DNA from: Robbsia betulipollinis
GTDB lineage: Bacteria > Pseudomonadota > Gammaproteobacteria > Burkholderiales > Burkholderiaceae
Reading direction: 5' to 3'
DNA length: 64,000 bases
NCBI RefSeq assembly: GCF_026624755.1
Contig: NZ_JAPMXC010000001.1
Span: 744,001 to 808,000 of the forward strand
In this document: piece after piece, positions 41,737 to 53,089 of the stretch
Layout: each line of letters begins with the position of its first letter
Position numbering within the stretch: position 1 is the stretch's first letter
Position numbers and translations under genes: made by a program
Notes under the pieces: model-generated
Database searches by the model: none
What the model was told of the DNA's origin: nothing
The model's input: only the letters and a program-made list of their open reading frames with translations

Positions 41737-41768
41737 AAAAAAAAGGGGCTTGTCGAGAGCCCCTTTTT
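41737..41768 (-). terminator. Intrinsic terminator/attenuator between rpsB and tsf
   Basis: On the minus strand GGGGCT, a seven-base loop and AGCCCC are followed by eight T, and preceded by a run of A. It lies about 20 bases after the rpsB stop. This suits partial termination so that tsf is made at a lower level than rpsB. Confidence 0.9.
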
Positions 41769-41786
41769 TGCTATCGACGCAAGTGA

Positions 41787-42539
41787 TTACGCCTCGGCGC
41801 TGACCTCGACGAATTCGTCGCCGGCTTCGCCACGGATGGCGTCGACGGTGTCCTTGACCGCGGTTTCCCGGCCTTCCAGGACCGCGTCGGCCATGGCCTG
41901 CGCGTACAGCGCGACCGCCTTGCTCGAGTCGTCGTTACCCGGGATGATGTATTCCAGGCCGTCCGGCGAGTGGTTCGTGTCGACCACCGCGATGACCGGC
42001 ACGCCCAGCGCCTTCGCTTCCGCGACGGCAATCTTGTGGTAGCCGACGTCGACGATGAAGATCGCGTCGGGGATGCCCGGCATGTTCTTCACGCCGCCGA
42101 TCGAACGCTCGAGCTTGCTCATCTCGCGTTCGAACAGCAGGCCTTCCTTCTTGGTCATGCGCTCCAGGTCACCCGCCTCGACCTGCGCTTCCATGTCCTT
42201 CAGCTTCTTGATCGACGCCTTCAGGGTCTTGAAGTTCGTCATCATGCCGCCCAGCCAGCGGCTGTTGACGTAAGGCATGCCGGCGCGCGCGGCTTCCGCG
42301 GCGATCGTGTCGCGCGACTGGCGCTTCGTGCCGACGAACAGCACCGTGCCGCGATTGGCCGACAGCTGGCGGACATACTTCAACGCGTCGTTGAACAACG
42401 GCAGCGTCTTGTCCAGATTGATGATGTGCACCTTGTTGCGGGAACCGTAGATGAACGGCGCCATCTTCGGGTTCCAGAAACGGGTTTGGTGACCGAAATG
42501 GACACCGGCTTCGAGCATTTCGCGCATCGAAACGGCCAT
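41787..42539 (-). CDS. rpsB: 30S ribosomal protein S2
   Basis: A 250-residue ribosomal protein of the small subunit. It begins [20 protein letters not shown], has [46 protein letters not shown] and [20 protein letters not shown] good ribosome site (AGGAG) precedes the ATG at 42539. It heads the whole minus-strand run from a promoter about 265 bases upstream. S2 is known to control its own leader in other proteobacteria. Confidence 0.98.
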   Translation of the reverse strand: MAVSMREMLEAGVHFGHQTRFWNPKMAPFIYGSRNKVHIINLDKTLPLFNDALKYVRQLSANRGTVLFVGTKRQSRDTIAAEAARAGMPYVNSRWLGGMMTNFKTLKASIKKLKDMEAQVEAGDLERMTKKEGLLFEREMSKLERSIGGVKNMPGIPDAIFIVDVGYHKIAVAEAKALGVPVIAVVDTNHSPDGLEYIIPGNDDSSKAVALYAQAMADAVLEGRETAVKDTVDAIRGEAGDEFVEVSAEA

Positions 42540-42898
42540 GGTGAATCTCCTAGAGGGTTGGGTCTTAAACCGGCTGCGACATCCGCGCGGCGTGGCGCCC
42601 GATCCCGTGAGGGAAGCGGACCCGCGTCGCCGCGCGAACACCCTGGATGCGCCGGCTTGCGATTTACGACATTGCGACGGGCGGTCGTCGACCCGCCGGC
42701 TGCCCGGCCGCCGCGCGATGCTCGCCTGGCTGCCGTAGCGGGTCGGAGTCGGGACGACCGCCCCGTCGCCCGGGCTTGGCCGATGTGGCGCGCAAAACCC
42801 AGCCGGCGATTGTAGCACCGTTCATGGGTCGAACTCAAGCGACAGGCGGGGGGCCGACTGTGAGATAATGCACGATCGATCGCAATACAGAAACAATC
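42540..42898. other. rpsB leader and map upstream region
   Basis: A 359-bp gap between two divergent core genes. On the minus strand it carries a strong promoter and a GC-rich leader of about 260 bases with several complementary segments, for example near 42600-42735. On the plus strand GATAAT at 42864-42869 may be a map -10. No gene is seen in it. Confidence 0.6.
42809..42838 (-). promoter_or_regulatory. rpsB promoter
   Basis: On the minus strand TTGAGT (42833-42838) and TACAAT (42809-42814) are separated by 18 bases, a good sigma-70 match. It predicts a transcript start near 42802 and a long rpsB leader. Confidence 0.75.
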
Positions 42899-43702
42899 AT
42901 GGCCGTCTCGCTGAAAACCGAACAGGACATCGCCCAGATGCGCGTCGCTTGCCGACTCGCCAGCGAGGTTCTCGATTACATCACGCCCTTCATCAAGGTG
43001 GGCGTCACGACCGGCGAGATCGACCGGCTCTGCCACGAGTACATGACGAATGTGCAGCAGACGGTGCCGGCCCCGCTGAATTACCAGCCGCCGGGCTATC
43101 CGCCCTACCCGAAGGCGACCTGCATCTCGGTCAACGACGTCATCTGCCACGGCATCCCCGGCGAGAAGGCGCTGAAGAACGGCGACGCGCTGAACATCGA
43201 CGTCACCGTCATCAAGCATGGCTATTACGGCGACACGAGCCGGATGTACATCGTCGGCGAGGGGTCGATCCTCACGCGGCGCCTGGTGCAGACGACCTTC
43301 GAATGCATGTGGCTCGGCATCGACCAGGTGCGTCCGGGTGCCCGGCTCGGCGACATCGGCCATGCGATCCAGCGTCACGCCGAGGCGACCGGGTTCAGCG
43401 TCGTGCGCGAATACTGCGGTCACGGGATCGGCACCGTGTTTCACGAGGATCCGCAGGTCGTCCACTACGGGCGGCCCGGCACGGGCCTGGAACTGAAGGC
43501 GGGCATGATCTTCACGATCGAGCCGATGATCAACGCCGGGCGCCGCGACATTCGCACGATGCCGGACCAGTGGACGGTCAAGACGCGCGACCGCAGCCTG
43601 TCCGCGCAGTGGGAACACACGGTGCTCGTGACGGCGGACGGCCACGAGGTGCTGACGCAGTCCGCGTTGACGCAGCCCCGGCCGGAAACCCTGCCGGCCT
43701 GA
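42899..43702 (+). CDS. map: Methionine aminopeptidase, type I
   Basis: A 267-residue dimetal enzyme removing the initiator Met from new proteins. It has [34 protein letters not shown], the metal ligands in [34 protein letters not shown] and [11 protein letters not shown], and [10 protein letters not shown] near the end. Length is standard. It is divergent from rpsB and 79 bases upstream of glnD. Confidence 0.97.
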   Translation: MAVSLKTEQDIAQMRVACRLASEVLDYITPFIKVGVTTGEIDRLCHEYMTNVQQTVPAPLNYQPPGYPPYPKATCISVNDVICHGIPGEKALKNGDALNIDVTVIKHGYYGDTSRMYIVGEGSILTRRLVQTTFECMWLGIDQVRPGARLGDIGHAIQRHAEATGFSVVREYCGHGIGTVFHEDPQVVHYGRPGTGLELKAGMIFTIEPMINAGRRDIRTMPDQWTVKTRDRSLSAQWEHTVLVTADGHEVLTQSALTQPRPETLPA

Positions 43703-43781
43703 TTCCTGGCCCCGGGGCGTCGTGACGCGCTTTCCGGCGCCGTCCCTGGCGCCGTCCCCGGCGTCGTCGAACCAAGCGAAC

Positions 43782-46382
43782 ATGAAATTGCCAGCCCAGC
43801 CGCCCTCGTCCCCTCTCCCCGAAACCGGGACCCTTTCCGATGCGGACCTGCGGCAGGCGTTTCGTGCCGACAAGGCGGCCCAGATCGAGAAATACCGGGC
43901 CAGCGGCAAGATCGATACGCTGATGCGGGGCCTGGCGCGCAACGCCGACCGCACGCTGAGCGCGATCTGGCAGGACTGCCACCTGCCGGGCGGCCTGACA
44001 CTGGTGGCCGTGGGGGGCTACGGGCGCGGCGAACTCGCGCCGCATTCGGATATCGACATCCTCGTCCTGCTGCCCGTCGAGCCGGACGAAGCGCTGACCG
44101 GGCGGCTCGAGCGCTTCATCGGTTGCGCATGGGATCTGGGCCTGGACGTGGGCAGCAGCGTGCGCACCATCGACCAGTGCATCGACGAGGCGGTCGCCGA
44201 CATCACCGTGCAGACGTCCCTGCTCGAAGCACGGCGCATCGTCGGCAACACGCAGTTGTTCGAGCGGTTCCTGCGCGAGACGCGCCATGCGCTCGATCCG
44301 CGAACCTTTTTCCAGGCGAAACTGCTGGAGATGCGGCAGCGGCATGCGAAATACCAGGACACGCCATACAGTCTCGAACCGAACTGCAAGGAAAGCCCGG
44401 GCGGCCTGCGCGATCTCCAGGTCATCGTCTGGATGGCGCGCGCCGCCGGCCTGGGTTCGACGTGGCAGGAATTCGAGCAATCGGGGCTGATCACCGCGCA
44501 CGAGGCGCAGGAGTTGCGGCGCAACGAGTTCTTCCTGAAGACGCTGCGCGCGCGCCTGCACATCCTCGCCAACCGCCGGCAGGACGTGCTGGTGTTCGAC
44601 CTGCAGACGGCCCTGGCCGAGGCGTTCGGCTATCGCGCGAGCGCAAGCCGGCGCGCGAGCGAACCGCTGATGCGCCGGTACTACTGGGCGGCGAAGGCGG
44701 TCACGCAGTTGTCGACGATCCTGATCCAGAATATCGAGGCGCGGCTCAACCCGGACCAGAGCGGCATCACGCGGGTGCTGTCCCGGCACTTCGTCGAGAA
44801 GCAGGGGATGATCGAGATCATCGCCGACGATCTGTTCGAGCGCGAGCCGACGGCGATCCTGGAGGCGTTTCTGCTGTACGAGAAGATCCAGGGCGTCAAG
44901 GGTCTGTCGGCACGCACGCTGCGCGCGCTCTACAACTCGCGCAACCGCATGACGCTCGGCTGGCGGCGCGACCCGGAAAACCGCCGGCTGTTCCTGGAAA
45001 TCCTGCAACAGCCCGCCGGCATCACGCGCGCGTTGCGGTTGATGAACCAGACCAGCGTGCTGGGCAGCTATCTGACGAATTTCGGCCGAATCGTCGGCCA
45101 GATGCAGCATGACCTGTATCACGTCTACACGGTCGATCAACACATCCTGACGGTGCTGCGCAACATCCGCCGTTACGGCAGCAGCGAGCATGCGCACGAA
45201 TACCCGTTCTGCAGCGATCTGTTCGCGAATTTCGAGCGCCCCTGGGTGCTGTATGTCACGGCGTTGTTCCATGACATCGCGAAGGGACGCGGCGGCGACC
45301 ATTCGATTCTCGGCACGACCGATGCACGGCGTTTCTGCCGCGAGCACGGCATCGACGAGAACGATTCGGCGCTGATCGTCTGGCTCGTCGAGCATCATCT
45401 GACGATGAGCCAGGTCGCGCAGAAGCAGGACACGAGCGACCCGGCGGTGATCAACGCGTTCGCGGACCTGGTCGCCAGCGAGCGGCGCCTGACCGCGCTG
45501 TATCTGCTCACCGTGGCGGATATCCGCGGCACCAGCCCGAAGGTATGGAACGCGTGGAAGGGCAAGCTGCTGGAAGACCTGTACCGTCTGACCCGGCAGG
45601 TCCTGGGCGGCGCCGCGCCGGATTCGCACAGCGATCTGGCGCGCCGGCGCGAAGCGGCACGGGCCGAACTGCGGCTCAAGCTGGTGCCCCCCGGCGCCGA
45701 GGCACCGCTCTGGGAGCAACTCGACGTCAGCTACTTCCTGCGGCACGAGCCGGGCGAGATCGCCTGGCAGACGCAGAAACTGCTGCCCTTCGTCACCACC
45801 GACATGCCGGTCGTGCGCGCCCGCCCTTCTCCGATCGGCGAAGGGCTGCAGGTGCTCGTCTATTCGAAGGATCGCCCCGACCTGTTCGCCAGTATCTGCG
45901 GCTATTTCAACCGGCATGGGCTATCGGTGCAGCAGGCGCTGATACACACGACCCGGCATGGCTATGCGCTCGACGATTTCCTCGTGTCGGATCCGAATAT
46001 GGAAGCGCATCACCGCGACATCGCCAACCTCGTCGAACAGGAACTGGCGGCGCAGCTGCAATCCAGCAAGGGACTGCCGGACCTGTCGAAAGGGCGGCTG
46101 TCGCGGCTGTCGCGTGCCTTCCCGATGACGCCCCGGATCGATCTGCGTCCGGACGAGCGGGGGCAGTACTTCATCCTGTCGCTGTCCGCGAACGACCGGG
46201 CGGGTCTGCTGTATTCGATCGCGAAGGTGCTGGCCGAGCATCACATCGGCGTGCGCGCGGCGCGCATCGATACGCTCGGCGACCGGGTGGAGGACGTGTT
46301 CCTGATCGAGGGGGGGCAACTCGCCGACAGCCGCACCCAGATCCGGCTCGAGACCGAACTGCTGGGCGCGATCGCGATTTGA
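43782..46382 (+). CDS. glnD: PII uridylyltransferase / uridylyl-removing enzyme
   Basis: An 866-residue nitrogen sensor that uridylylates PII proteins when glutamine is low and deuridylylates them when it is high. The nucleotidyltransferase domain has [19 protein letters not shown] near residue 77. The HD hydrolase domain has [13 protein letters not shown] near 496. Two ACT domains at about 685-760 and 795-860 sense glutamine. The ATG at 43782 (MKLPAQPP) is taken; an upstream in-frame start at 43722 would add 20 Pro/Ser/Ala residues. It follows map and precedes the pseudouridine synthase gene. Confidence 0.95.
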   Translation: MKLPAQPPSSPLPETGTLSDADLRQAFRADKAAQIEKYRASGKIDTLMRGLARNADRTLSAIWQDCHLPGGLTLVAVGGYGRGELAPHSDIDILVLLPVEPDEALTGRLERFIGCAWDLGLDVGSSVRTIDQCIDEAVADITVQTSLLEARRIVGNTQLFERFLRETRHALDPRTFFQAKLLEMRQRHAKYQDTPYSLEPNCKESPGGLRDLQVIVWMARAAGLGSTWQEFEQSGLITAHEAQELRRNEFFLKTLRARLHILANRRQDVLVFDLQTALAEAFGYRASASRRASEPLMRRYYWAAKAVTQLSTILIQNIEARLNPDQSGITRVLSRHFVEKQGMIEIIADDLFEREPTAILEAFLLYEKIQGVKGLSARTLRALYNSRNRMTLGWRRDPENRRLFLEILQQPAGITRALRLMNQTSVLGSYLTNFGRIVGQMQHDLYHVYTVDQHILTVLRNIRRYGSSEHAHEYPFCSDLFANFERPWVLYVTALFHDIAKGRGGDHSILGTTDARRFCREHGIDENDSALIVWLVEHHLTMSQVAQKQDTSDPAVINAFADLVASERRLTALYLLTVADIRGTSPKVWNAWKGKLLEDLYRLTRQVLGGAAPDSHSDLARRREAARAELRLKLVPPGAEAPLWEQLDVSYFLRHEPGEIAWQTQKLLPFVTTDMPVVRARPSPIGEGLQVLVYSKDRPDLFASICGYFNRHGLSVQQALIHTTRHGYALDDFLVSDPNMEAHHRDIANLVEQELAAQLQSSKGLPDLSKGRLSRLSRAFPMTPRIDLRPDERGQYFILSLSANDRAGLLYSIAKVLAEHHIGVRAARIDTLGDRVEDVFLIEGGQLADSRTQIRLETELLGAIAI

Positions 46383-46475
46383 CCTCCGGCCTGGCGCGCG
46401 CGGCAGGAACGCGCCCATGTCATTTCTTCTTTTGATTCTCGCGGTATCCGGGCCAGCGCCGTGCCGCCTGCCGAG

Positions 46476-46559
46476 TCGTCCGCTGTGTCGTCCGCTGTGT
46501 CGTCCGCTGTGTCGTCCGCTGTGTCGTCCGCTGTGTCGTCCGCTGTGTCGTCCGCTGTG
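46476..46559. repeat. Seven perfect 12-bp tandem repeats
   Basis: TCGTCCGCTGTG is repeated seven times without change (84 bp), followed by a broken copy. It lies in the 249-base gap between glnD and the rluF-like gene. Perfect identity suggests recent expansion. In an open frame from a GTG at 46461 it would encode repeated SSAV, but no ribosome site supports that start. Confidence 0.95.
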
Positions 46560-46631
46560 TCGTCCTCGCTGCCGGTGATGCACGCCGCACGCGCCCCGGC
46601 CTCCGCCGTTTTGCTTTTCTCACTTCTCGCC

Positions 46632-48299
46632 ATGCGCACCAAACTGACCGCTTCTCACCCTCGCCCCACCAGCACGGACCGCTCACCGGTTCGCCCGGGC
46701 GCGCCGCGTCGCCCGCGACCGCCGAAACCCGACCCGTCGCCGGTGCGTGCCGGGAGCAGCGGGCCCGTCGAACGCACGCGCGGCGCCGAAGCGCGTCGCG
46801 GCACCGACACTGCGGGCAGCGCGCGCGGCGGTGAACGCGGCGGCAGTGAACGCGGCGGCGAGGGCCGCGCCGGTGCCCGGTCGCCGGCGCGCTCCGGGGT
46901 CGGCCGTCCCGCCGGCGACCGCGCCGCGCCGCGCACCGGTGCCGACGGCGCCGCGCCGCGCAAACCCTGGGCAGGCCGCAACGGCGAACGACCCGCCGCG
47001 GCGGGTGGCGCGCCGATGCTGGAACGCCGCGCGCCCTATACGCCGCGCGGTACCGTGCGTCCCAAACCGGCGGCGGACGGCACCAGAACGTCGGCAGGCG
47101 ATGCAGGCACACGCCCCCGGCAACCCTATGCAGGCCGGGCGGCCGATGCGGGCGGCCGGCCGCCGCGCGACGGCGCGCGGTTCGATTCCGCACGCCCTCC
47201 GCGCGACGGTGCGCGGTCGGATTCCGCACGGCCTCCACGTGACGGTGCGCGGTCGGATTCCGCACGGCCCCCGCGGGACGGTGCGCGGTTCGATTCCGCA
47301 CGCCCTCCGCGTGACGGCGCGCGGTCGGATTCCGCACGGCCCCCGCGCGACGGTGCGCGCCCCAGCGCGGCGCGATCGCCCGCAAGCGGCATGACCCGCC
47401 CCTTCTCCGCGAACCGTCCCGCTTCGTCGGACCGGTCGCCCCGCCAGGAAAAAGGCCGCCCCCCGGCCGGCCCTTCGCATGATGCCCGCACACCCGCGAC
47501 CGCGGCGGTGCCCACCGTCGCGGCGACGCCCCGCGAGGATGACGGCACGCTGCGTCTGTCCAAGCGGATGTCGGAACTCGGCCTGTGTTCGCGCCGCGAA
47601 GCGGACGAATGGATCGAAAAGGGCTGGGTCCGCGTCGATGGTGAACGCGTCGATACGCTGGGCATCCGGGTGCGCCCGGAACAGCATGTCGAAGTCATCC
47701 GGCAGGCGCGGGAACAGCAGAACCGTCTGGTTACGATCCTCCTGCACAAGCCGGTCGGCCATGTCTCCGGTCAGCCCGAAGATGGTCACCCTCCCGCCGC
47801 GGCGCTGATCCTGCCGGACAACCGCTGGATTCTCGATGCCAGCCGGCATCGCTTCGAGCATGTGCACCTGCGCGCGCTCGCGCCCGCCGGGCGCCTGGAT
47901 ATCGATTCGACCGGCCTGCTGGTCTTCACGCAGGACGGTCGGATCGCGAAGCGCCTGATCGGCGAAGCGTCCGAGGTCGAAAAGGAGTATCTGGTCCGCG
48001 TAACCTACGGCACGCACCAGGAAAACGTACAGGCGCATTTCCCGGCGGACAAACTCGCGCTGCTGCGGCATGGGCTGTCGCTGGAAGACGTCGCGCTGCG
48101 CCCGGCCGAGGTCGACTGGCAAAACGGCGAGCAGTTGCGCTTCGTGCTGCACGAAGGCAAAAAACGTCAGATCCGGCGCATGTGCGAACTCGTGGGCCTG
48201 GAAGTCGTCGGTCTGAAACGGGTGCGTATCGGCGAGGTGATGCTCGGCTCGCTGCCGGTCGGCGAATGGCGCTATCTTGCGGAAAACGAGGTTTTCTGA
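46632..48299 (+). CDS. rluF: RsuA/RluF-type 23S rRNA pseudouridine synthase with long tail
   Basis: A 555-residue protein whose last 250 residues form an RsuA/RluB/E/F pseudouridine synthase. An S4 RNA-binding domain comes first (LSKRMSELGLCSRREADEWI, from about 306). The catalytic Asp is in GRLDIDSTGLL (near 422), with KKRQIRRMCELVGLEV and LPVGEWRYL at the end; the last two match RluF best, RluB less so. The first about 300 residues are disordered, rich in Arg, Pro, Gly and Ala, and include six 12-residue repeats. The ATG at 46632 has no clear ribosome site, and upstream GTG/ATG codons (46461, 46578) are possible. Confidence 0.85.
   Translation: MRTKLTASHPRPTSTDRSPVRPGAPRRPRPPKPDPSPVRAGSSGPVERTRGAEARRGTDTAGSARGGERGGSERGGEGRAGARSPARSGVGRPAGDRAAPRTGADGAAPRKPWAGRNGERPAAAGGAPMLERRAPYTPRGTVRPKPAADGTRTSAGDAGTRPRQPYAGRAADAGGRPPRDGARFDSARPPRDGARSDSARPPRDGARSDSARPPRDGARFDSARPPRDGARSDSARPPRDGARPSAARSPASGMTRPFSANRPASSDRSPRQEKGRPPAGPSHDARTPATAAVPTVAATPREDDGTLRLSKRMSELGLCSRREADEWIEKGWVRVDGERVDTLGIRVRPEQHVEVIRQAREQQNRLVTILLHKPVGHVSGQPEDGHPPAAALILPDNRWILDASRHRFEHVHLRALAPAGRLDIDSTGLLVFTQDGRIAKRLIGEASEVEKEYLVRVTYGTHQENVQAHFPADKLALLRHGLSLEDVALRPAEVDWQNGEQLRFVLHEGKKRQIRRMCELVGLEVVGLKRVRIGEVMLGSLPVGEWRYLAENEVF
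47160..47375 (+). repeat. Six 36-bp in-frame repeats in the rluF-like gene
   Basis: Six 36-base units encode PPRDGARSDSAR or PPRDGARFDSAR, the last diverging to end in PSAAR. They cover residues about 177-248 of the protein's disordered tail. Several units are nearly identical at the DNA level, so copy number probably varies between strains. Confidence 0.92.
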
Positions 48300-48302
48300 C
48301 GC

Positions 48303-48343
48303 ACGGCGCGGGGTCGGTATCAGGCCATCGGACCGCGCGCCGT
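48303..48343. terminator. Hairpin between convergent rluF-like gene and def
   Basis: ACGGCGCG (48303-48310) pairs with CGCGCCGT (48336-48343) across a 25-base loop, filling the whole gap between the two stops. It has no T tract. Confidence 0.4.
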
Positions 48344-51015
<2,672 letters not shown>

Positions 51016-51059
51016 TCAGGTAAATGCCGAACGCCCGCCCTCCCGGGCAGGCAAATGCG

Positions 51060-52856
51060 TCAGGACGAAAACAGACGGCGCGCGGCGGCGGAGCCGGCGG
51101 GAATGCCGGCCGTTTCCAGCCGCGCGTAAAGGGTCATCAGGCGTTCGTCGATCGCCTGCAACGACGCATCCGGCAGTACCCGCCGCTGATCGTCGACGAC
51201 CCGCGCACCGATGCGCTGCGCGAGCGAGCGCGCGTAGTCGCACATCAGCCGCCAGGGCAGAATGTCCTCGTCGGCAACCGGCACGTCGAGCAGCAGGGTG
51301 ATCATGTGCCCGCCCTTGTAGGTCAGGTCGTCGCGCAGGAAGTTCGTGCCTTCGAAGGTCAACGTGAAGACCGGGTTCTGTTGCGCATCGAGCTTGACGA
51401 AGCGCGTGCCGTCACGCGACAGCAGCAGACCGTCCTGCGACGCCACCGCCTGCACGTAGCTGCCCGACCAGGGCGCGTTGTCCGACAGGACGTTCACCGA
51501 AAGCTGCGCGTCGCACTGCGCGGCGAAGCCATCGAGTTCGCGGGCCATCTGCACGACTTCGGTCATGTCCGGGAACTCGGCGGCGGCATCCAGCGCGTCG
51601 GCCAGGCGGTGCACGCCGCCAACGAACTCACTGAATTCCAGCTCGTTCAACGGGCCGGCGCGGTTCGCCAGCTGCACCGCCGCGCGCAGTTTTCCATATT
51701 GGTTGCCGGGGCGCAGCGTGCCCCAGTGGCCGTCCTGGTCGCGGCCTTCGACGTACACCGGCTTGCTGCCCGCGCGACGGAACCGGATCGCGAGCGGGAT
51801 GATGCGCTCGCCGGATACCGTTTCGCCAGGTTCCAGCTCGATGATGCAGTCGATGCGGCGATCGACCACCACGGGCGGCAGATTCGAAACGGTCGTCGCG
51901 GGACTCTGGGGGTCCGGTTCGATCGGGCTCAATACCGGTTCGCGCCGCTGTTCCGGCTCGCGCGGCAGCACTACGTCGGCATCCACGGCAGCGCCGCCAG
52001 CGGTGCCCGCACCTGCTGCATCCACCGTAGCGCTGATGTCTGGCGCATCGGCCGCGACCGCTACGGCCGTATCCGGCGGCGCAGCCGCGCCCACGGCACG
52101 CGGGGTCGCGGCATCGATATCGGCGCCCTGCGCGCGGTGGTCGCTGACCGTGGACGCGTCATCCCGCGCCGCGGCGTGCGACGCCACGACGCGCGCGTCG
52201 AGCGGCGCCGTATTCGTGACTGACACCCGGCTGGCGACGGCCGCATCCGTCGGCGGTGTACCGGCGTTCTGCACTACCGTCGCGGTAACGGCCGGGGACG
52301 TCGGCGCGCTCATGGCCGCGCTCGGCGGCAACGCAGCATCCATGGGGGGTTCCGCGCCCGCCGCCCATTCCGCCGCGGCCGCGCCCGCCGGCACGTCGGC
52401 GGGCGAAATCAGATCGTTGACGCCGCCGAAGGTCGGCTCGCGCCGCGAATCGCCGGCCAGCGGCAGAACGCCCTCGCCCGCTGCCATGTCGCCGGACGCG
52501 GCTTTCGCCACGCCAGTCGGTCCGGCACCGGACGCTGCCGTCGTCACGCTGGCCGCCGCGCCAACAGGCGCGCGGGCGGACGCACCCGCCGGCGCGGGCC
52601 CTGTGGCGGCGAATGCCGACGCGGGCGCCGCGGCGGGCGTGCTCGCCGGTTCACGGCGCGGCGTCGTCGTCGCGTGGATGAAGGGGTGTTCCTCGTGCGC
52701 GTCGAGCGGCGTGAGGGGGGGAACCTCGGCGGGACCATCCGGCATCGTGCGCGGCAGGCGGCGCCGCGCCCGCCGGCCCTGCAGACCGTTATAGACCACG
52801 ACGCCGATCACGATCGCCGCGCCCGCGCCGACCAATCCGAGTTGCAACTCGTTCAT
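51060..52856 (-). CDS. zipA: Cell division protein ZipA homologue
   Basis: A 598-residue membrane-anchored divisome protein that tethers FtsZ. An N-terminal membrane helix (LGLVGAGAAIVIGVVVYNGL) is followed by a short basic patch, a very long Ala/Pro/Thr-rich linker of about 300 residues, and the ZipA C-terminal FtsZ-binding domain (about 445-590, from RIIPLAIRFRRAG to MCDYARSLAQRIGARVVDD). The linker is far longer than in E. coli. It lies between smc and ligA, its usual site in betaproteobacteria. Confidence 0.9.
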   Translation of the reverse strand: MNELQLGLVGAGAAIVIGVVVYNGLQGRRARRRLPRTMPDGPAEVPPLTPLDAHEEHPFIHATTTPRREPASTPAAAPASAFAATGPAPAGASARAPVGAAASVTTAASGAGPTGVAKAASGDMAAGEGVLPLAGDSRREPTFGGVNDLISPADVPAGAAAAEWAAGAEPPMDAALPPSAAMSAPTSPAVTATVVQNAGTPPTDAAVASRVSVTNTAPLDARVVASHAAARDDASTVSDHRAQGADIDAATPRAVGAAAPPDTAVAVAADAPDISATVDAAGAGTAGGAAVDADVVLPREPEQRREPVLSPIEPDPQSPATTVSNLPPVVVDRRIDCIIELEPGETVSGERIIPLAIRFRRAGSKPVYVEGRDQDGHWGTLRPGNQYGKLRAAVQLANRAGPLNELEFSEFVGGVHRLADALDAAAEFPDMTEVVQMARELDGFAAQCDAQLSVNVLSDNAPWSGSYVQAVASQDGLLLSRDGTRFVKLDAQQNPVFTLTFEGTNFLRDDLTYKGGHMITLLLDVPVADEDILPWRLMCDYARSLAQRIGARVVDDQRRVLPDASLQAIDERLMTLYARLETAGIPAGSAAARRLFSS

Positions 52857-52944
52857 GCACGCTCCCTTGATTTTTGCGTGCCGGATCCCGCGCGCAAAAT
52901 CGGCGCACTCTGGCGCCGCCGCCGCGTCGGGGACCCGGCCCGTT

Positions 52945-52950
52945 CGTTAT
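52945..52950 (-). promoter_or_regulatory. Candidate zipA promoter -10
   Basis: On the minus strand TATAAC lies about 90 bases before the zipA start, in a locally AT-richer stretch. The -35 region at 17 bases (CAATGA) is poor. Confidence 0.35.
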
Positions 52951-52986
52951 AGTGTGAGTCGACCCAGCTCATTGGCTAGCCTTATT

Positions 52987-53038
52987 AAACCGCATTTACC
53001 GGTTTGAGGTTCAAACCGCATCGACCGTTCCGAGGTTC
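52987..53038. repeat. Imperfect 26-bp tandem repeat between smc and zipA
   Basis: Two head-to-tail 26-base units, both starting AAACCGCAT and ending GAGGTTC, match at 21 of 26 positions. They lie between the smc stop and zipA, upstream of the candidate zipA promoter on its strand. Function is unknown. Confidence 0.7.
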
Positions 53039-53089
53039 GGCCAGGCGTCGCTGCCCGGCCGCACCCGGGCAGCCATTCCTTACCCCCGG

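Noticed and set aside
46461-46631. N-terminal extension of the rluF-like protein encoded by the 12-bp repeats (repeated SSAV), or a minus-strand repeated DDTA protein
   Set aside because: The plus frame depends on a GTG without a ribosome site. The minus frame has no start signal or partner and covers low-complexity DNA only.
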